Assembly: GCF_013204885.1 (NCBI RefSeq)
Contig: NZ_JABMKX010000008.1
Coordinates: forward strand, 310,001-374,000
DNA: 64,000 bases
Direction: 5' to 3'
From: Paenibacillus tritici
Lineage (GTDB): Bacteria; Bacillota; Bacilli; Paenibacillales; Paenibacillaceae
A program made the translations under genes and the position numbers. The notes below the pieces were generated by a model, which was given only the letters and a program-made list of their open reading frames with translations, was not told the origin of the DNA and searched no databases. Below are positions 16,545-24,985 of this stretch, one piece after another; positions within the stretch are counted from its first letter, which is position 1, and each line of letters begins with the position of its first letter.

Positions 16545-17024
16545 CTAGCGGGCGATCTTCTGCTTGTCGCGCAGGACACGCTGGATATCACGCTGAGCAT
16601 CACGCTTCGCGGCGGAATCCCGTTTATCATATTCCTTCTTCCCTTTACCAAGACCTATCAAGAGCTTAGCATAGCCATTGCGTACATAAATCTTCAGCGG
16701 CACAATGGTGAAGCCATCGCGTTTGGATGAGCCGAGCAGCTTGTGGATCTGCTCCTTATGCATAAGCAGCTTCCGTGTACGCGTCGGATCAGTAGGATTA
16801 GCGCGGTTCCCTTGTTCAAAAGGGCTGATATGCATATTGTGAATATGAATCTCGCCGTTCCGGATGGTAGCAAAAGCATCGCCAATGTTAGCGCGGCCGT
16901 TACGCAGCGATTTGATTTCTGTACCTGTCAGAACCAAACCTGCCTCATAAGTATCCTCAATGAAATAATCATGGGAAGCTTTTTTGTTCTGGGCAAGCAC
17001 TTTCCCGTCTGCTTTTTTACCCAT
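16545..17024 (-). CDS. smpB: SsrA-binding protein SmpB
   Basis: A 159-residue RNA-binding protein that carries tmRNA into stalled ribosomes. Family motifs are clear: KASHDYFIEDTYEAGLVLTGTEIKS, the LIGLGKGKKEYDKRDSAAKRDAQRD tail that mimics a codon-anticodon interaction, and NPTDPTRTRKLLMHK. The ATG at 17024 (MGKKADG) has AAGGAG at good spacing; the in-frame GTG three codons earlier overlaps that site. The next gene downstream is its partner RNA ssrA and the upstream gene is RNase R, which degrades the rescued mRNA, so three trans-translation genes lie in a row. Confidence 0.95.
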   Translation of the reverse strand: MGKKADGKVLAQNKKASHDYFIEDTYEAGLVLTGTEIKSLRNGRANIGDAFATIRNGEIHIHNMHISPFEQGNRANPTDPTRTRKLLMHKEQIHKLLGSSKRDGFTIVPLKIYVRNGYAKLLIGLGKGKKEYDKRDSAAKRDAQRDIQRVLRDKQKIAR

Positions 17025-17249
17025 GAAAGTCACTCCTTGAATCGAATTCCCGGCCCGTCATGAACGGACATCAGGTCTATATTGTATCAAAAGTCAAGCA
17101 GGCAGTGCAAGGAAGGATCACCCTATAGCATAGTAATCCATAGTAAACATTTTGACATACGGGTGTCAGGAAGCGATCGTGTGGAACAATATGAATTATA
17201 ATTTTAACAAGTAGAAACGGCAGCGCCGTCTATTTTCTTATCTGTTTAA

Positions 17250-17279
17250 AAAAGCACTGTCCCCGTAAGGAACAGTGCC
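17250..17279 (-). terminator. rnr terminator
   Basis: GCACTGT-tccttacgggg-ACAGTGC stem followed by TTTTTT on the minus strand, 12 bases after the rnr stop codon. Confidence 0.85.
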
Positions 17280-17291
17280 ATATATACAAGC

Positions 17292-20276
17292 CTACTCTTG
17301 TGTCTTCTTCTTCCGCTTCTTGCGGCCGCCGCCCTCCGGGTTACCGCTCTTATCGCCAGCGCCTGCCGCTGCCGGATTGGTAGTCTCCACGTTCCCTGGA
17401 GTCACCGAAGTGCCGATGAAGACGCCGCCTTTCTTCTTCTTGCGGCGTCCCTTATCCTCCGGCGCCGCGCCGCGGCCGTCGGCCCCGAGATCCTCGCGGC
17501 TGCGGAACCGTGTGCTCGCGTCTACGCCGCGCAGCTCACCGCCCGCCTGCTCAGACCCGCCACCGCCCGGCGCGCCGTAGCCGCCCTTGCCGGAGCCGAA
17601 GCCGAAGGCTATGCCGCGTCCGCCGGCTTCGCCCCGGCGGTCCGCCTTCGCCGCGCCGCCCGCTGCTGACGCGGCGGCAAGTGCACGCCGCGCCGCAGCT
17701 TCCGGCCCGCGTCCGCGCTTACGGCCGCTGCCTGCTGCGCCGCCGCTGTCCCCAGCCGGCGCTGCATCTGCGCGCGGCCCTTCCCCGGCGCCAGCGTCAG
17801 CGCCGCCGCTCTTGCCTGCACTGCCGAAGATGCCGCCTGTATCGGCTCCGGCATCGTTCATGCCCTTAGCGGCACCGCCAAAAATGCCGCCTTTACCAGC
17901 CCCGGTGCCGTTCTTGCCCTTCCCGGCACCGCCGAAGATGCCGCCTTTGCCCGCGCTGCCATTCTTGCTCTTGGCAGCGCCGCTCTTAGCACCGGCAGCA
18001 GCGCTGCCGGGCTTGCCTTTACCACGGCCCTTGCCGCCTCCGGCTTTGCCTGAGAACGGCTTGCTGAGGCCTCCGGCGCCTGGACGGCCGCCTTTGCCGC
18101 CCCGCCCACCGTAATTGCGGTGGTCTCCCGCCGCACGCGGCTTCATATCGACCAGCTCGAAGTCGATGGTGTGGTCATCCATGTTCACCTTGGCTACACG
18201 GATCTTCACCTCATCGCCAATGCGGAACACCTTAGAGGTGCGCTCACCAATGAGTGCCATATGGGCTTCGTCGAAATGGTAGTAATCATCGCTCAGCGCA
18301 CTGAGACGGATCAGACCTTCGACGGTGTTGTCCAGCTCAATGAACATCCCGAAGCTGGTCACACTGCTGATCATGGCGTCGAATTCCTCGCCAACCTTGT
18401 CTTGCATGAATTCTGCTTTTTTCAGCTGCTCGGTATCGCGCTCAGCCTCTACGGCCACACGCTCACGCTCCGATGACTGCTGGGCGATATCCGGCATCCG
18501 GGATGCCAGGTATTCATGGCGTTTATCCGTCAGCGCACCGCCGTTCTCCAGTACCTCACGCATGACGCGGTGAATGACCAAGTCAGGATAACGGCGGATA
18601 GGGGAGGTGAAGTGGGAATAGAATTCTGCCGCCAGCCCGAAATGTCCAGTGCTCTCGGCATCATATTTCGCCTGCTTCATGGAGCGCAGCATCATCGTGC
18701 TGATCACCGTCTGCTCCTTGGTACCCTGAATCTGCTCCAGCAGATCCTGCAAGGCGCGCGGATGGACAGAATTCCCCCGTCCCTTCACATGATGGCCGAA
18801 GTTAGCGGCAAAAGCCATGAAATTCTGCAGCTTCTCCGGGTCTGGATCTTCATGAATCCGGTACAGAAACGGTACCTTTAACCAGTGGAAGTGTTCAGCT
18901 ACCGTCTCATTCGCCGCAAGCATGAACTCCTCGATAATCTGCTCCGCCACGGAGCGCTCCCGTTTCACAATGTCGATAGCCTTACCGGTCTCATCTACGA
19001 TGATCTTGCTTTCTTCAAAGTCGAAGTCAACCGCCCCGCGCCGCATCCGGGCATCGCGCAGCTTCATCGCGATCTCCTTCATCAGCCGGAAATCACCGAT
19101 CAGCGGAGCATAACGCTCCAGCAGCTCAGGATCTTCATCCTCGACAATCTTGCGTACATCCGAATAGGTCATTCTCTCCTTGGTACGGATTACACTGGTG
19201 AACACATCATGCTTCACGACCTTCATCTGCTCGTCGAATTCCATCTCACAGGACATCGTTAGCCGGTCTACCTGCGGATTCAAGCTACAGATCCCGTTCG
19301 ACAGCCGGTGCGGAAGCATCGGAATGACCCGGTCAACCAGATATACGCTGCATCCCCGGTCATAGGCTTCCTTGTCCAGCTCTGAGCCTTCACGCACATA
19401 ATAGCCAACATCGGCGATATGAACACCCAGCTTATAATGACCATTCTCCAGGCGCTCAACGTTCACCGCATCATCCAGGTCCTTCGCATCCGCCCCGTCA
19501 ATCGTTACGATATTGAGTCCGCGCAGATCACGGCGGCCCTGCTGGATAATTTCTTCATCCGTGATGGAATCCGGTGCCTGCTCCGCTTCCGTCATCACCT
19601 CAGCCGGAAAAGCCTCCGGCAGCTGATGCTTGCGGATGACCGACAGAATATCCACACCCGGGTCATCCTTATGACCAAGGATCTCAATGATCTCACCTTC
19701 AGCCGCAGAGCGGCCCTCCGGATAGTTCACAATGCGGACAACAACCTTTTCCCCGTCCACTGCACCCTTGAAAGACTCCCTGGGAATGAAAATATCCCGG
19801 TTAATCCGCTTATCATCAGGCAGTACGAAGCCGTAGGTCTCCATGCTCTGGAAGACGCCCACCGTCTGCGACACGCCTCTGATCAGTATCCGTTCCACTT
19901 CACCTTCCATACGCCCGCCGGACGGGCTTTTGGAGGTAATGCGGATCAATACGATATCGCCATTCATTGCGCCTTTTAGATCATTGGCGTGGATATATAC
20001 ATCCGGGTGCTCTTTGTCATCGGGAATCAGAAAAGCAAAACCCTTCGCATGAGCCTGCAGCCGTCCGCGCAACAAATCCATCCGTTCCGGTACGCCATAG
20101 CGGCTATTCCGGGTCAGAATGATCCGGCCGTCCTTTTCCAGTTCAATCAGCAAGCCCTCGAAGGCTTTGAACTGTGCACTATCCTCAATTGCGAAATGGC
20201 TCACCAGTTCTTCATAAGTCAGTGGTTTATAAGCGGTCTCCCGCATGAAATCAAGTAAGATTTCCTGTGTTATCAT
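17292..20276 (-). CDS. rnr: Ribonuclease R with very long basic Gly/Ala-rich tail
   Basis: A 3'-to-5' exoribonuclease that digests structured RNA and works with tmRNA/SmpB. In order: an N-terminal winged-helix region (1-70), cold-shock domains (70-220), the RNB catalytic domain with TIDGADAKDLDDAVNVE (about 260) and the S1 domain ending near residue 710. Residues 711-994 (17295-18146) form a low-complexity tail rich in Gly, Ala, Lys and Arg, ending KKRKKKTQE; B. subtilis RNase R is about 780 residues. The tail DNA is far richer in G+C than the rest of the gene. Start: ATG 20276 (MITQEIL) with GAGGTG eight bases upstream, rather than an ATG further upstream. Confidence 0.95.
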   Translation of the reverse strand: MITQEILLDFMRETAYKPLTYEELVSHFAIEDSAQFKAFEGLLIELEKDGRIILTRNSRYGVPERMDLLRGRLQAHAKGFAFLIPDDKEHPDVYIHANDLKGAMNGDIVLIRITSKSPSGGRMEGEVERILIRGVSQTVGVFQSMETYGFVLPDDKRINRDIFIPRESFKGAVDGEKVVVRIVNYPEGRSAAEGEIIEILGHKDDPGVDILSVIRKHQLPEAFPAEVMTEAEQAPDSITDEEIIQQGRRDLRGLNIVTIDGADAKDLDDAVNVERLENGHYKLGVHIADVGYYVREGSELDKEAYDRGCSVYLVDRVIPMLPHRLSNGICSLNPQVDRLTMSCEMEFDEQMKVVKHDVFTSVIRTKERMTYSDVRKIVEDEDPELLERYAPLIGDFRLMKEIAMKLRDARMRRGAVDFDFEESKIIVDETGKAIDIVKRERSVAEQIIEEFMLAANETVAEHFHWLKVPFLYRIHEDPDPEKLQNFMAFAANFGHHVKGRGNSVHPRALQDLLEQIQGTKEQTVISTMMLRSMKQAKYDAESTGHFGLAAEFYSHFTSPIRRYPDLVIHRVMREVLENGGALTDKRHEYLASRMPDIAQQSSERERVAVEAERDTEQLKKAEFMQDKVGEEFDAMISSVTSFGMFIELDNTVEGLIRLSALSDDYYHFDEAHMALIGERTSKVFRIGDEVKIRVAKVNMDDHTIDFELVDMKPRAAGDHRNYGGRGGKGGRPGAGGLSKPFSGKAGGGKGRGKGKPGSAAAGAKSGAAKSKNGSAGKGGIFGGAGKGKNGTGAGKGGIFGGAAKGMNDAGADTGGIFGSAGKSGGADAGAGEGPRADAAPAGDSGGAAGSGRKRGRGPEAAARRALAAASAAGGAAKADRRGEAGGRGIAFGFGSGKGGYGAPGGGGSEQAGGELRGVDASTRFRSREDLGADGRGAAPEDKGRRKKKKGGVFIGTSVTPGNVETTNPAAAGAGDKSGNPEGGGRKKRKKKTQE
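17800..17960 (-). repeat. Three 18-residue tandem repeats in the RNase R tail
   Basis: 54-bp repeats encode units beginning GKGGIFGGAGKGKN, GKGGIFGGAAKGMN and DTGGIFGSAGKSGG. Repeats of this type can expand or contract by slippage. Confidence 0.75.
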
Positions 20277-20454
20277 GTTCGTCACCTCGGCCTCCCGCAG
20301 CACACACATGCCGCTGGCATATATGTATGTCTTGTCCTATTGCACAGCTTAGAATTCAAGTAAAATTTACCTTTACATACTTCATACCCTAGTATACACG
20401 AAATCAATCCCGGGCATCCCTGTTATGAGGTTCAGATGGTCAAATTTGCATACA

Positions 20455-20497
20455 AAAAAGCCCCCGCCTATTCCATTCAGAACAGAGCGAAGGCTTA
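20455..20497 (-). terminator. secG terminator
   Basis: AAGCC..CGC and GCG..GGCTT arms followed by TTTTTTG on the minus strand, shortly after the secG stop. The stem is imperfect. Confidence 0.65.
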
Positions 20498-20508
20498 CTG
20501 TAGACCAA

Positions 20509-20742
20509 TTAGTCAACAACAACGGCTACTACGATTGACATAATGAAGAATCCCGCTGCCAAGCCAACCGTTACACGCTGCAGCACAAGCTCCATACCGC
20601 GTGCTTTTGTTTTACCGAAGAGATGCTCAGCACCGCCGGAGATGGCACCGGAAAGACCTGCACTTTTCCCTTTTTGCAGAAGAACGACCGCAATCAGACC
20701 TACGGCAAAAATCAGAAGCACCACTTTCAAAAAGATATCCAT
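20509..20742 (-). CDS. secG: Preprotein translocase subunit SecG
   Basis: A 77-residue membrane protein, the non-essential small subunit of the SecYEG channel. It has two hydrophobic helices (about 3-22 and 52-74) and the conserved central loop LLQKGKSAGLSGAISGGAEHLFGK. Length and motif fit the family. The start ATG is preceded by AGGAGGTGG. It lies upstream of rnr on the same strand, the usual secG-rnr-smpB-ssrA order in Firmicutes. The RiPP cluster is inserted on its other side. Confidence 0.95.
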   Translation of the reverse strand: MDIFLKVVLLIFAVGLIAVVLLQKGKSAGLSGAISGGAEHLFGKTKARGMELVLQRVTVGLAAGFFIMSIVVAVVVD

Positions 20743-20896
20743 TCACTTCCACCTCCTACGTCCAAGCATCACTATCTATGCTAAATTAGAATTTCCGTTT
20801 CATAAACAGCATTCTTATTTTATCATAGCAGCGAACTAAATACAACAATACCTTGCTGTGTACCTCTCTTTAGATTTCAGTGGAGAGAAATGTCAT

Positions 20897-20979
20897 ATAC
20901 ATATTTTTTCCTTTTTATTTTAATATATAACATAAATAAAATAAGGTGGGCAACGAATTAAAATATGTATTTTTCGTTG
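20897..20979. promoter_or_regulatory. Inverted repeats upstream of the RiPP cluster; candidate operator
   Basis: Two nested structures precede the first gene. ATACATATTTT (20897) is the exact inverse of AAAATATGTAT (20960), and CAACGAA (20951) is the inverse of TTCGTTG (20973). The second is a 29-bp palindrome-like block 34 bases before the start codon, well placed for a repressor or promoter-overlapping regulator. No convincing -35/-10 pair was found. Confidence 0.45.
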
Positions 20980-21012
20980 TAGTGCTTAAAAATACGATAT
21001 GGGTGTGAAAAA

Positions 21013-22386
21013 ATGAAGCCTTCAAAGTATCAATACACATTCTGCCAGCCTAAACAAGGTGTCTTCAAGGTAGATCAGAACCATTTCGAAATAATAACCG
21101 AATATGGAATAAGAATAAGTGTTAATTATAACAAGCTTCTAATTTATCTTTTCTCTGAGGAAATGAGTAATGCAACAGATGTACATAATAATGTTCAGAA
21201 ATATGAAGCGGCCTTTAACTTGTCTCTACAGGAAATTGAGAACACTCTGGATGAATTCCTGGAATATCACATACTACAATACGGGCCTCCCCAGAAAGTA
21301 CTGCATCGGCACTATTCATTCAACCCTGCAAAAATCCTCAATTATGCTCAATCTGAATGCAACAAAAGATTTATTTCTTTAGGTAAGCTGGAATTGGCCG
21401 TCACCGCTAAGTGTCCTTTTAATTGTACATACTGCAGTAAGAAAATCCATTCCTCACAATCCGAGCTATCGCTGGCAGAAAAGAAAAGAGTCATTCTTGA
21501 AGCATCCGAGTTAGGCGCCCAAACGGTTTCTTTAACTGGCGGAGAACCCCTACATAACGAAATCGTACATGAGACACTGGAGCTTATAGAGTACGCGCAT
21601 GAGCTGGATTATAGAAGAATAGTACTATTGACAAGCGGATATAACATCGACAAATATTCAGAGCGCATTGTCAGCTCCCACCTGAATGAAGTTCAAATTT
21701 CATACAATATGATCGGAAAATTCGCGGAGGACAGGATACGAAACCAGTATATCGAAAAGAACATAACTAACATATGTTCCATTATGGATTATGGTATACG
21801 GCTGGGCGTATGCTGTGTTCTGACAAGTGAAAATATTAAGTATATCCCTGAGATCGTCGAGTTTTGCCTGAAGCATAATCTATACAGTATTTACTTTTAT
21901 CCCGTTATGCCTGTAGGTTACGCTCAAAATGTATGGAACGAAATAAGGCTCAGTGCTGCAGAATTAAATCAAGCCATTCAATTAATTAAATCATTGAGAG
22001 CTCAATACAAGAATATATTATATATTTCCGCACCACAGTCCTTCATGCAGGATGAAAGACCATTGCAGATTTGTGAAGGCGGCCTTTACATGCTGTACGT
22101 TACTGAGAGCGGCGATACATCTGCTTGCGCATGCTCAAGTCCTTCAGGCCTGAATGTCCGTGACCACAAATTATCATGGTTATGGCAAGAAGCTGATTAT
22201 TTTGACACTTATAGAACTGTTAAATCGCCAAATCAAGTGTGCAATTCTTGTGACGATTACGCTACGTGTATAAATAGTTGTGTCCACAGAGAGCGCCTTG
22301 CAATCAGCAACTATAAGTTTCAGTCTAACCGCTGCAATCTAATAAATGATGATATCAGTAGTGAAGACTTTATTAATCAAAAATAG
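21013..22386 (+). CDS. Radical SAM/SPASM peptide-modifying enzyme
   Basis: A 457-residue radical SAM protein. The cluster-binding motif is Cys134-x3-Cys138-x2-Cys141 in TAKCPFNCTYC, with GGEP at 166-169. The C-terminal third is Cys-rich (ICEGG, ACACSS, CNSCDDYATC..CVH, NRC), as expected for SPASM auxiliary iron-sulfur clusters. Residues 1-100 look like a small winged-helix recognition domain (RRE/PqqD-like), which binds leader peptides in RiPP enzymes. It would install a radical-based change (cross-link, epimerisation or similar) in the precursor at 26155. First gene of a plus-strand cluster; AT-rich compared with secG and eno on either side. Confidence 0.85.
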   Translation: MKPSKYQYTFCQPKQGVFKVDQNHFEIITEYGIRISVNYNKLLIYLFSEEMSNATDVHNNVQKYEAAFNLSLQEIENTLDEFLEYHILQYGPPQKVLHRHYSFNPAKILNYAQSECNKRFISLGKLELAVTAKCPFNCTYCSKKIHSSQSELSLAEKKRVILEASELGAQTVSLTGGEPLHNEIVHETLELIEYAHELDYRRIVLLTSGYNIDKYSERIVSSHLNEVQISYNMIGKFAEDRIRNQYIEKNITNICSIMDYGIRLGVCCVLTSENIKYIPEIVEFCLKHNLYSIYFYPVMPVGYAQNVWNEIRLSAAELNQAIQLIKSLRAQYKNILYISAPQSFMQDERPLQICEGGLYMLYVTESGDTSACACSSPSGLNVRDHKLSWLWQEADYFDTYRTVKSPNQVCNSCDDYATCINSCVHRERLAISNYKFQSNRCNLINDDISSEDFINQK

Positions 22387-22406
22387 TGTAGAGGACCGGT
22401 GATATC

Positions 22407-23267
22407 ATGAAGACAGCCCTTTTTTTCCGAAATTTTAATGAAATCGAATTTAGTAAGCTGGAAAAAGGTTCGTGTGTGTTTATTGGAAATGAGGGTTGTA
22501 TTTATAAGCTCCCCTGCAAAGATGAACTTCAACAGCTTAAGAAAAGTGATGAAACCATAGAAATACATCTCATCACACCGCTTGTATCTCAAACTAATCT
22601 ACAGCTAGCAAAAGATAGGATCGATGAGTTAATTTCATCCAAATTAATCGCTTCGATAACATTTAATGATTACGGCCTGTTTTATTATACGGCGGACAAC
22701 CACAAGGACTCCGGTGTAAAGTATTATCTTGGACGGCTGCTTACCAAATCATTCTCAGAATGTCCTTGGTCTGATCATTTAAACCGGAATGAGGATGAAC
22801 ATGTACAAAAGTACATGAACGGCTTTGTAATGAATGATCCAAGAAAAATTAAACTTTTTCAAGATATGGGGGTTACAGGCGTTCATCTTAGTGTCAACAA
22901 AAAGAATATAGCAGGTCTAAATGAAATCTCTGAAAGAGGCCTTGATATAATCGTTCATCTCGATACAATAATCGGTGCAGCAAGCAGGATTTGCAGCCAA
23001 GCGCAGTATCACGATGTTAAATACCCTGATTGTAAAGAGAAGTGTGAACAACCGGCTGTACTGAAATTATCTAGGTTATGGAGTTTAAAAGAGGATGGAT
23101 ACATAGAGCCTTCAGAAGAAGTAAAGCAGGTTGTTCCGCAATACATTGTTGCTGGCAATATCACTTATTATCGCAACCCTGATTACAACTTCTTAATCGA
23201 CAGGTCTGATTCAATTAAATACGGAATTGTAGATTATACATTTAATCGACCTCAATTCAATCGCTAA
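22407..23267 (+). CDS. UbiV-like U32-family iron-sulfur protein
   Basis: A 286-residue member of the U32 peptidase-like family, closest in layout to UbiV, the Fe-S subunit of the oxygen-independent hydroxylase UbiU-UbiV. The cysteine pattern RIC-x12-C-x3-C (SRICSQAQYHDVKYPDCKEKC region) has the same spacing as the UbiV cluster ligands C180/C193/C197 as I recall them, and an N-terminal Cys (31) could be the fourth. YYLGRLLTKSF and GVTGVHLS also match the family. In E. coli UbiU/UbiV hydroxylate a ring anaerobically; here the likely substrate is the peptide (inference). It is followed by a UbiU-like gene, giving the expected heterodimer. Confidence 0.75.
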   Translation: MKTALFFRNFNEIEFSKLEKGSCVFIGNEGCIYKLPCKDELQQLKKSDETIEIHLITPLVSQTNLQLAKDRIDELISSKLIASITFNDYGLFYYTADNHKDSGVKYYLGRLLTKSFSECPWSDHLNRNEDEHVQKYMNGFVMNDPRKIKLFQDMGVTGVHLSVNKKNIAGLNEISERGLDIIVHLDTIIGAASRICSQAQYHDVKYPDCKEKCEQPAVLKLSRLWSLKEDGYIEPSEEVKQVVPQYIVAGNITYYRNPDYNFLIDRSDSIKYGIVDYTFNRPQFNR

Positions 23268-23279
23268 AACCGTTTTGTG

Positions 23280-23305
23280 TCACGGATAATTTCGTGAATT
23301 TTTTC
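23280..23305 (+). terminator. Possible intracistronic hairpin between the two U32 genes
   Basis: TCACG-gataattt-CGTGA followed by ATTTTTT in the 92-bp gap. Short stem; it could attenuate rather than end transcription. Confidence 0.3.
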
Positions 23306-23359
23306 ACCTTCTTTGAATGCATATCCCGAGTTAAAAATTATACTAAGTGAGGTTTTTTT

Positions 23360-24313
23360 ATGAAAGTTAAAGCTCCAGTAATTTCGTTAGAGTCAGCAGA
23401 AAAGATGCTGGGGGCGGGCGCAGGTGAAATATATCTGGGCGCTTCCTTCGGAGCCTTTAAAAACATTTCATACAGTGCAAGGGGGAATTCTAATTCCTAT
23501 AACCCACAAATAACAATAGACGAATCTGAGTTGAAAGAAACGATTCAACTGGCTCATGATAATAACGCACAGGTCAGCTTTCTGTCCAACCTCCCCCAAT
23601 TTAGCCTCCCTAGCAGTGAAAGAAGCAGAATTGAACAAAACTATATTGATTACATTCAAATAGGAATTAACTGCGGCATAGATAACGTAGTCATTGCAGA
23701 CATCGGCCAATATTTATTATTGAGAGAACACAATATCGATATTCCATGTTATGCAAGTGTTTATTTAGCAACTATTAATGCAGAGCAGGTCCGCTTTTTG
23801 AAAAATCTCGGCTTTAAAAGGGTTACTCTTGAGTACCATATGTTAACCGATGAGATTCGGGAAATATGTCTTGTTGAAGGTATAGACATTGAGGTGTTTG
23901 CCAATTTCGGAGGGACTTTTTTGAACGGACGCTGCAGCCTTTACCATAACATGGGTGAGTCGCTTGACTTAGGCTTTCCATGTAAATCAAAATATGATGT
24001 CATCACTGAAAGCTCAGTTGAACAGGACTACTCTTTTTACGACAGTAATTTATATTGTTCCCTTTGCAGCATTGGCAAACTGTATGAAATGGGAGTATCG
24101 ACACTTAAAATTACCGGGAGAGAAATCCCAATTAAAGTTACCGAGGATATTGTGCGGACATATTCAAAATGTGTTACTTACCTGGAGGATCAAATGGATT
24201 ATATGACAGCCAGGAATTTAGCCTTTTCTGAGTGTAAGGAATTCTGGAGCAAGTGGTGCTCAAAGAAACGATGTAAATACATGAAAAGCAAAGTAACCAA
24301 CTCTTATCTTTAA
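23360..24313 (+). CDS. UbiU-like U32-family protein
   Basis: A 317-residue U32-family TIM-barrel protein. The N-terminus (KAPVISLESAEKMLGAGAGEIYLG) and YEMGVSTLKITGRE match UbiU/YhbU. Cysteines are found in NGRCSL, GFPCKS and LYCSLC; the GRC, FPC and LYC positions align with UbiU cluster ligands, while the first UbiU Cys is missing and a neighbouring Cys in SLC may replace it. Characterised U32 proteins of this group hydroxylate quinone precursors or RNA, often with prephenate, rather than cutting peptides. With the UbiV-like partner it may hydroxylate the precursor peptide. The ATG has GAGG upstream. Confidence 0.75.
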   Translation: MKVKAPVISLESAEKMLGAGAGEIYLGASFGAFKNISYSARGNSNSYNPQITIDESELKETIQLAHDNNAQVSFLSNLPQFSLPSSERSRIEQNYIDYIQIGINCGIDNVVIADIGQYLLLREHNIDIPCYASVYLATINAEQVRFLKNLGFKRVTLEYHMLTDEIREICLVEGIDIEVFANFGGTFLNGRCSLYHNMGESLDLGFPCKSKYDVITESSVEQDYSFYDSNLYCSLCSIGKLYEMGVSTLKITGREIPIKVTEDIVRTYSKCVTYLEDQMDYMTARNLAFSECKEFWSKWCSKKRCKYMKSKVTNSYL

Positions 24314-24355
24314 ACAGAGCATTAAACATCACTTTTGTATATTGGGGGAGCTATT

Positions 24356-24970
24356 ATGCTTATAGCATTTTGTGGTATTGACGGCTCTGGAAAGAGTACT
24401 CACGCTGAATTTTTATCTAACTGGTTGTTGGAGAAACAAATAAAAGCACAGAAGCATAAACCAATTAATTCTGATAATGCTTTTCTATCGCAACTTCATA
24501 CAGTATGTACAAAGTTTTCCGAACTCAACAAGAAACCCATGCCCAGAGAGCATAGGAGCATTCTCCTTGCTTTTGAATTATTCCAACAGAGCGAAATTGT
24601 GAAAAAGTGGATTGCAGAGGATATCACCGTAGTGGTGGATCGCTGGATATTTTCACATTACGCTTATGCCTACGCACGTAATATTGAGACACAAACATTA
24701 AAAGCTTGTTTAGAAGCCTGCATAAAACCTGATTTGGTTTTTCTTTTGGACGTTCCTGTCCATCTTTCTCTGGAAAGAATTGACGAACGCAATGAGGGAC
24801 GTTCGATGAACGAGACTAAAGATATTTTGACCAGAGCCAGAGAAAAATTTCTTGAAATGAAAGATGATCATCATTTTATTCTACTTGATACGACCCGGCC
24901 TCAAGCAGAGATTGAAAAGAGGATTCAAGCTGAAGTCAGCAAAAAACTGAATATCCAGATGAAGTCTTAA
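24356..24970 (+). CDS. Thymidylate-kinase-like P-loop kinase
   Basis: A 204-residue P-loop kinase of the dTMP kinase family. The Walker A motif is GIDGSGKST at residues 7-15, the DRW motif is in VVVDRWIFSHYAYA, and the lid region has RIDERNEGR. It is not the housekeeping tmk, judging by its position in a biosynthetic cluster and limited similarity to standard TMP kinases. It may phosphorylate a nucleotide or peptide-linked intermediate for the neighbouring nucleotidyltransferase. The start ATG 24356 (MLIAFCG) has GGGGGAG upstream, preferred over an earlier in-frame start. Confidence 0.75.
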   Translation: MLIAFCGIDGSGKSTHAEFLSNWLLEKQIKAQKHKPINSDNAFLSQLHTVCTKFSELNKKPMPREHRSILLAFELFQQSEIVKKWIAEDITVVVDRWIFSHYAYAYARNIETQTLKACLEACIKPDLVFLLDVPVHLSLERIDERNEGRSMNETKDILTRAREKFLEMKDDHHFILLDTTRPQAEIEKRIQAEVSKKLNIQMKS

Positions 24971-24985
24971 TAAGGAGATGTTTTT

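Noticed and set aside
17510..18136. Several Pro/Arg/Ala-rich ORFs on both strands over the rnr tail
   Set aside because: Produced by the G+C-rich repeats of the RNase R tail; none has a start signal.
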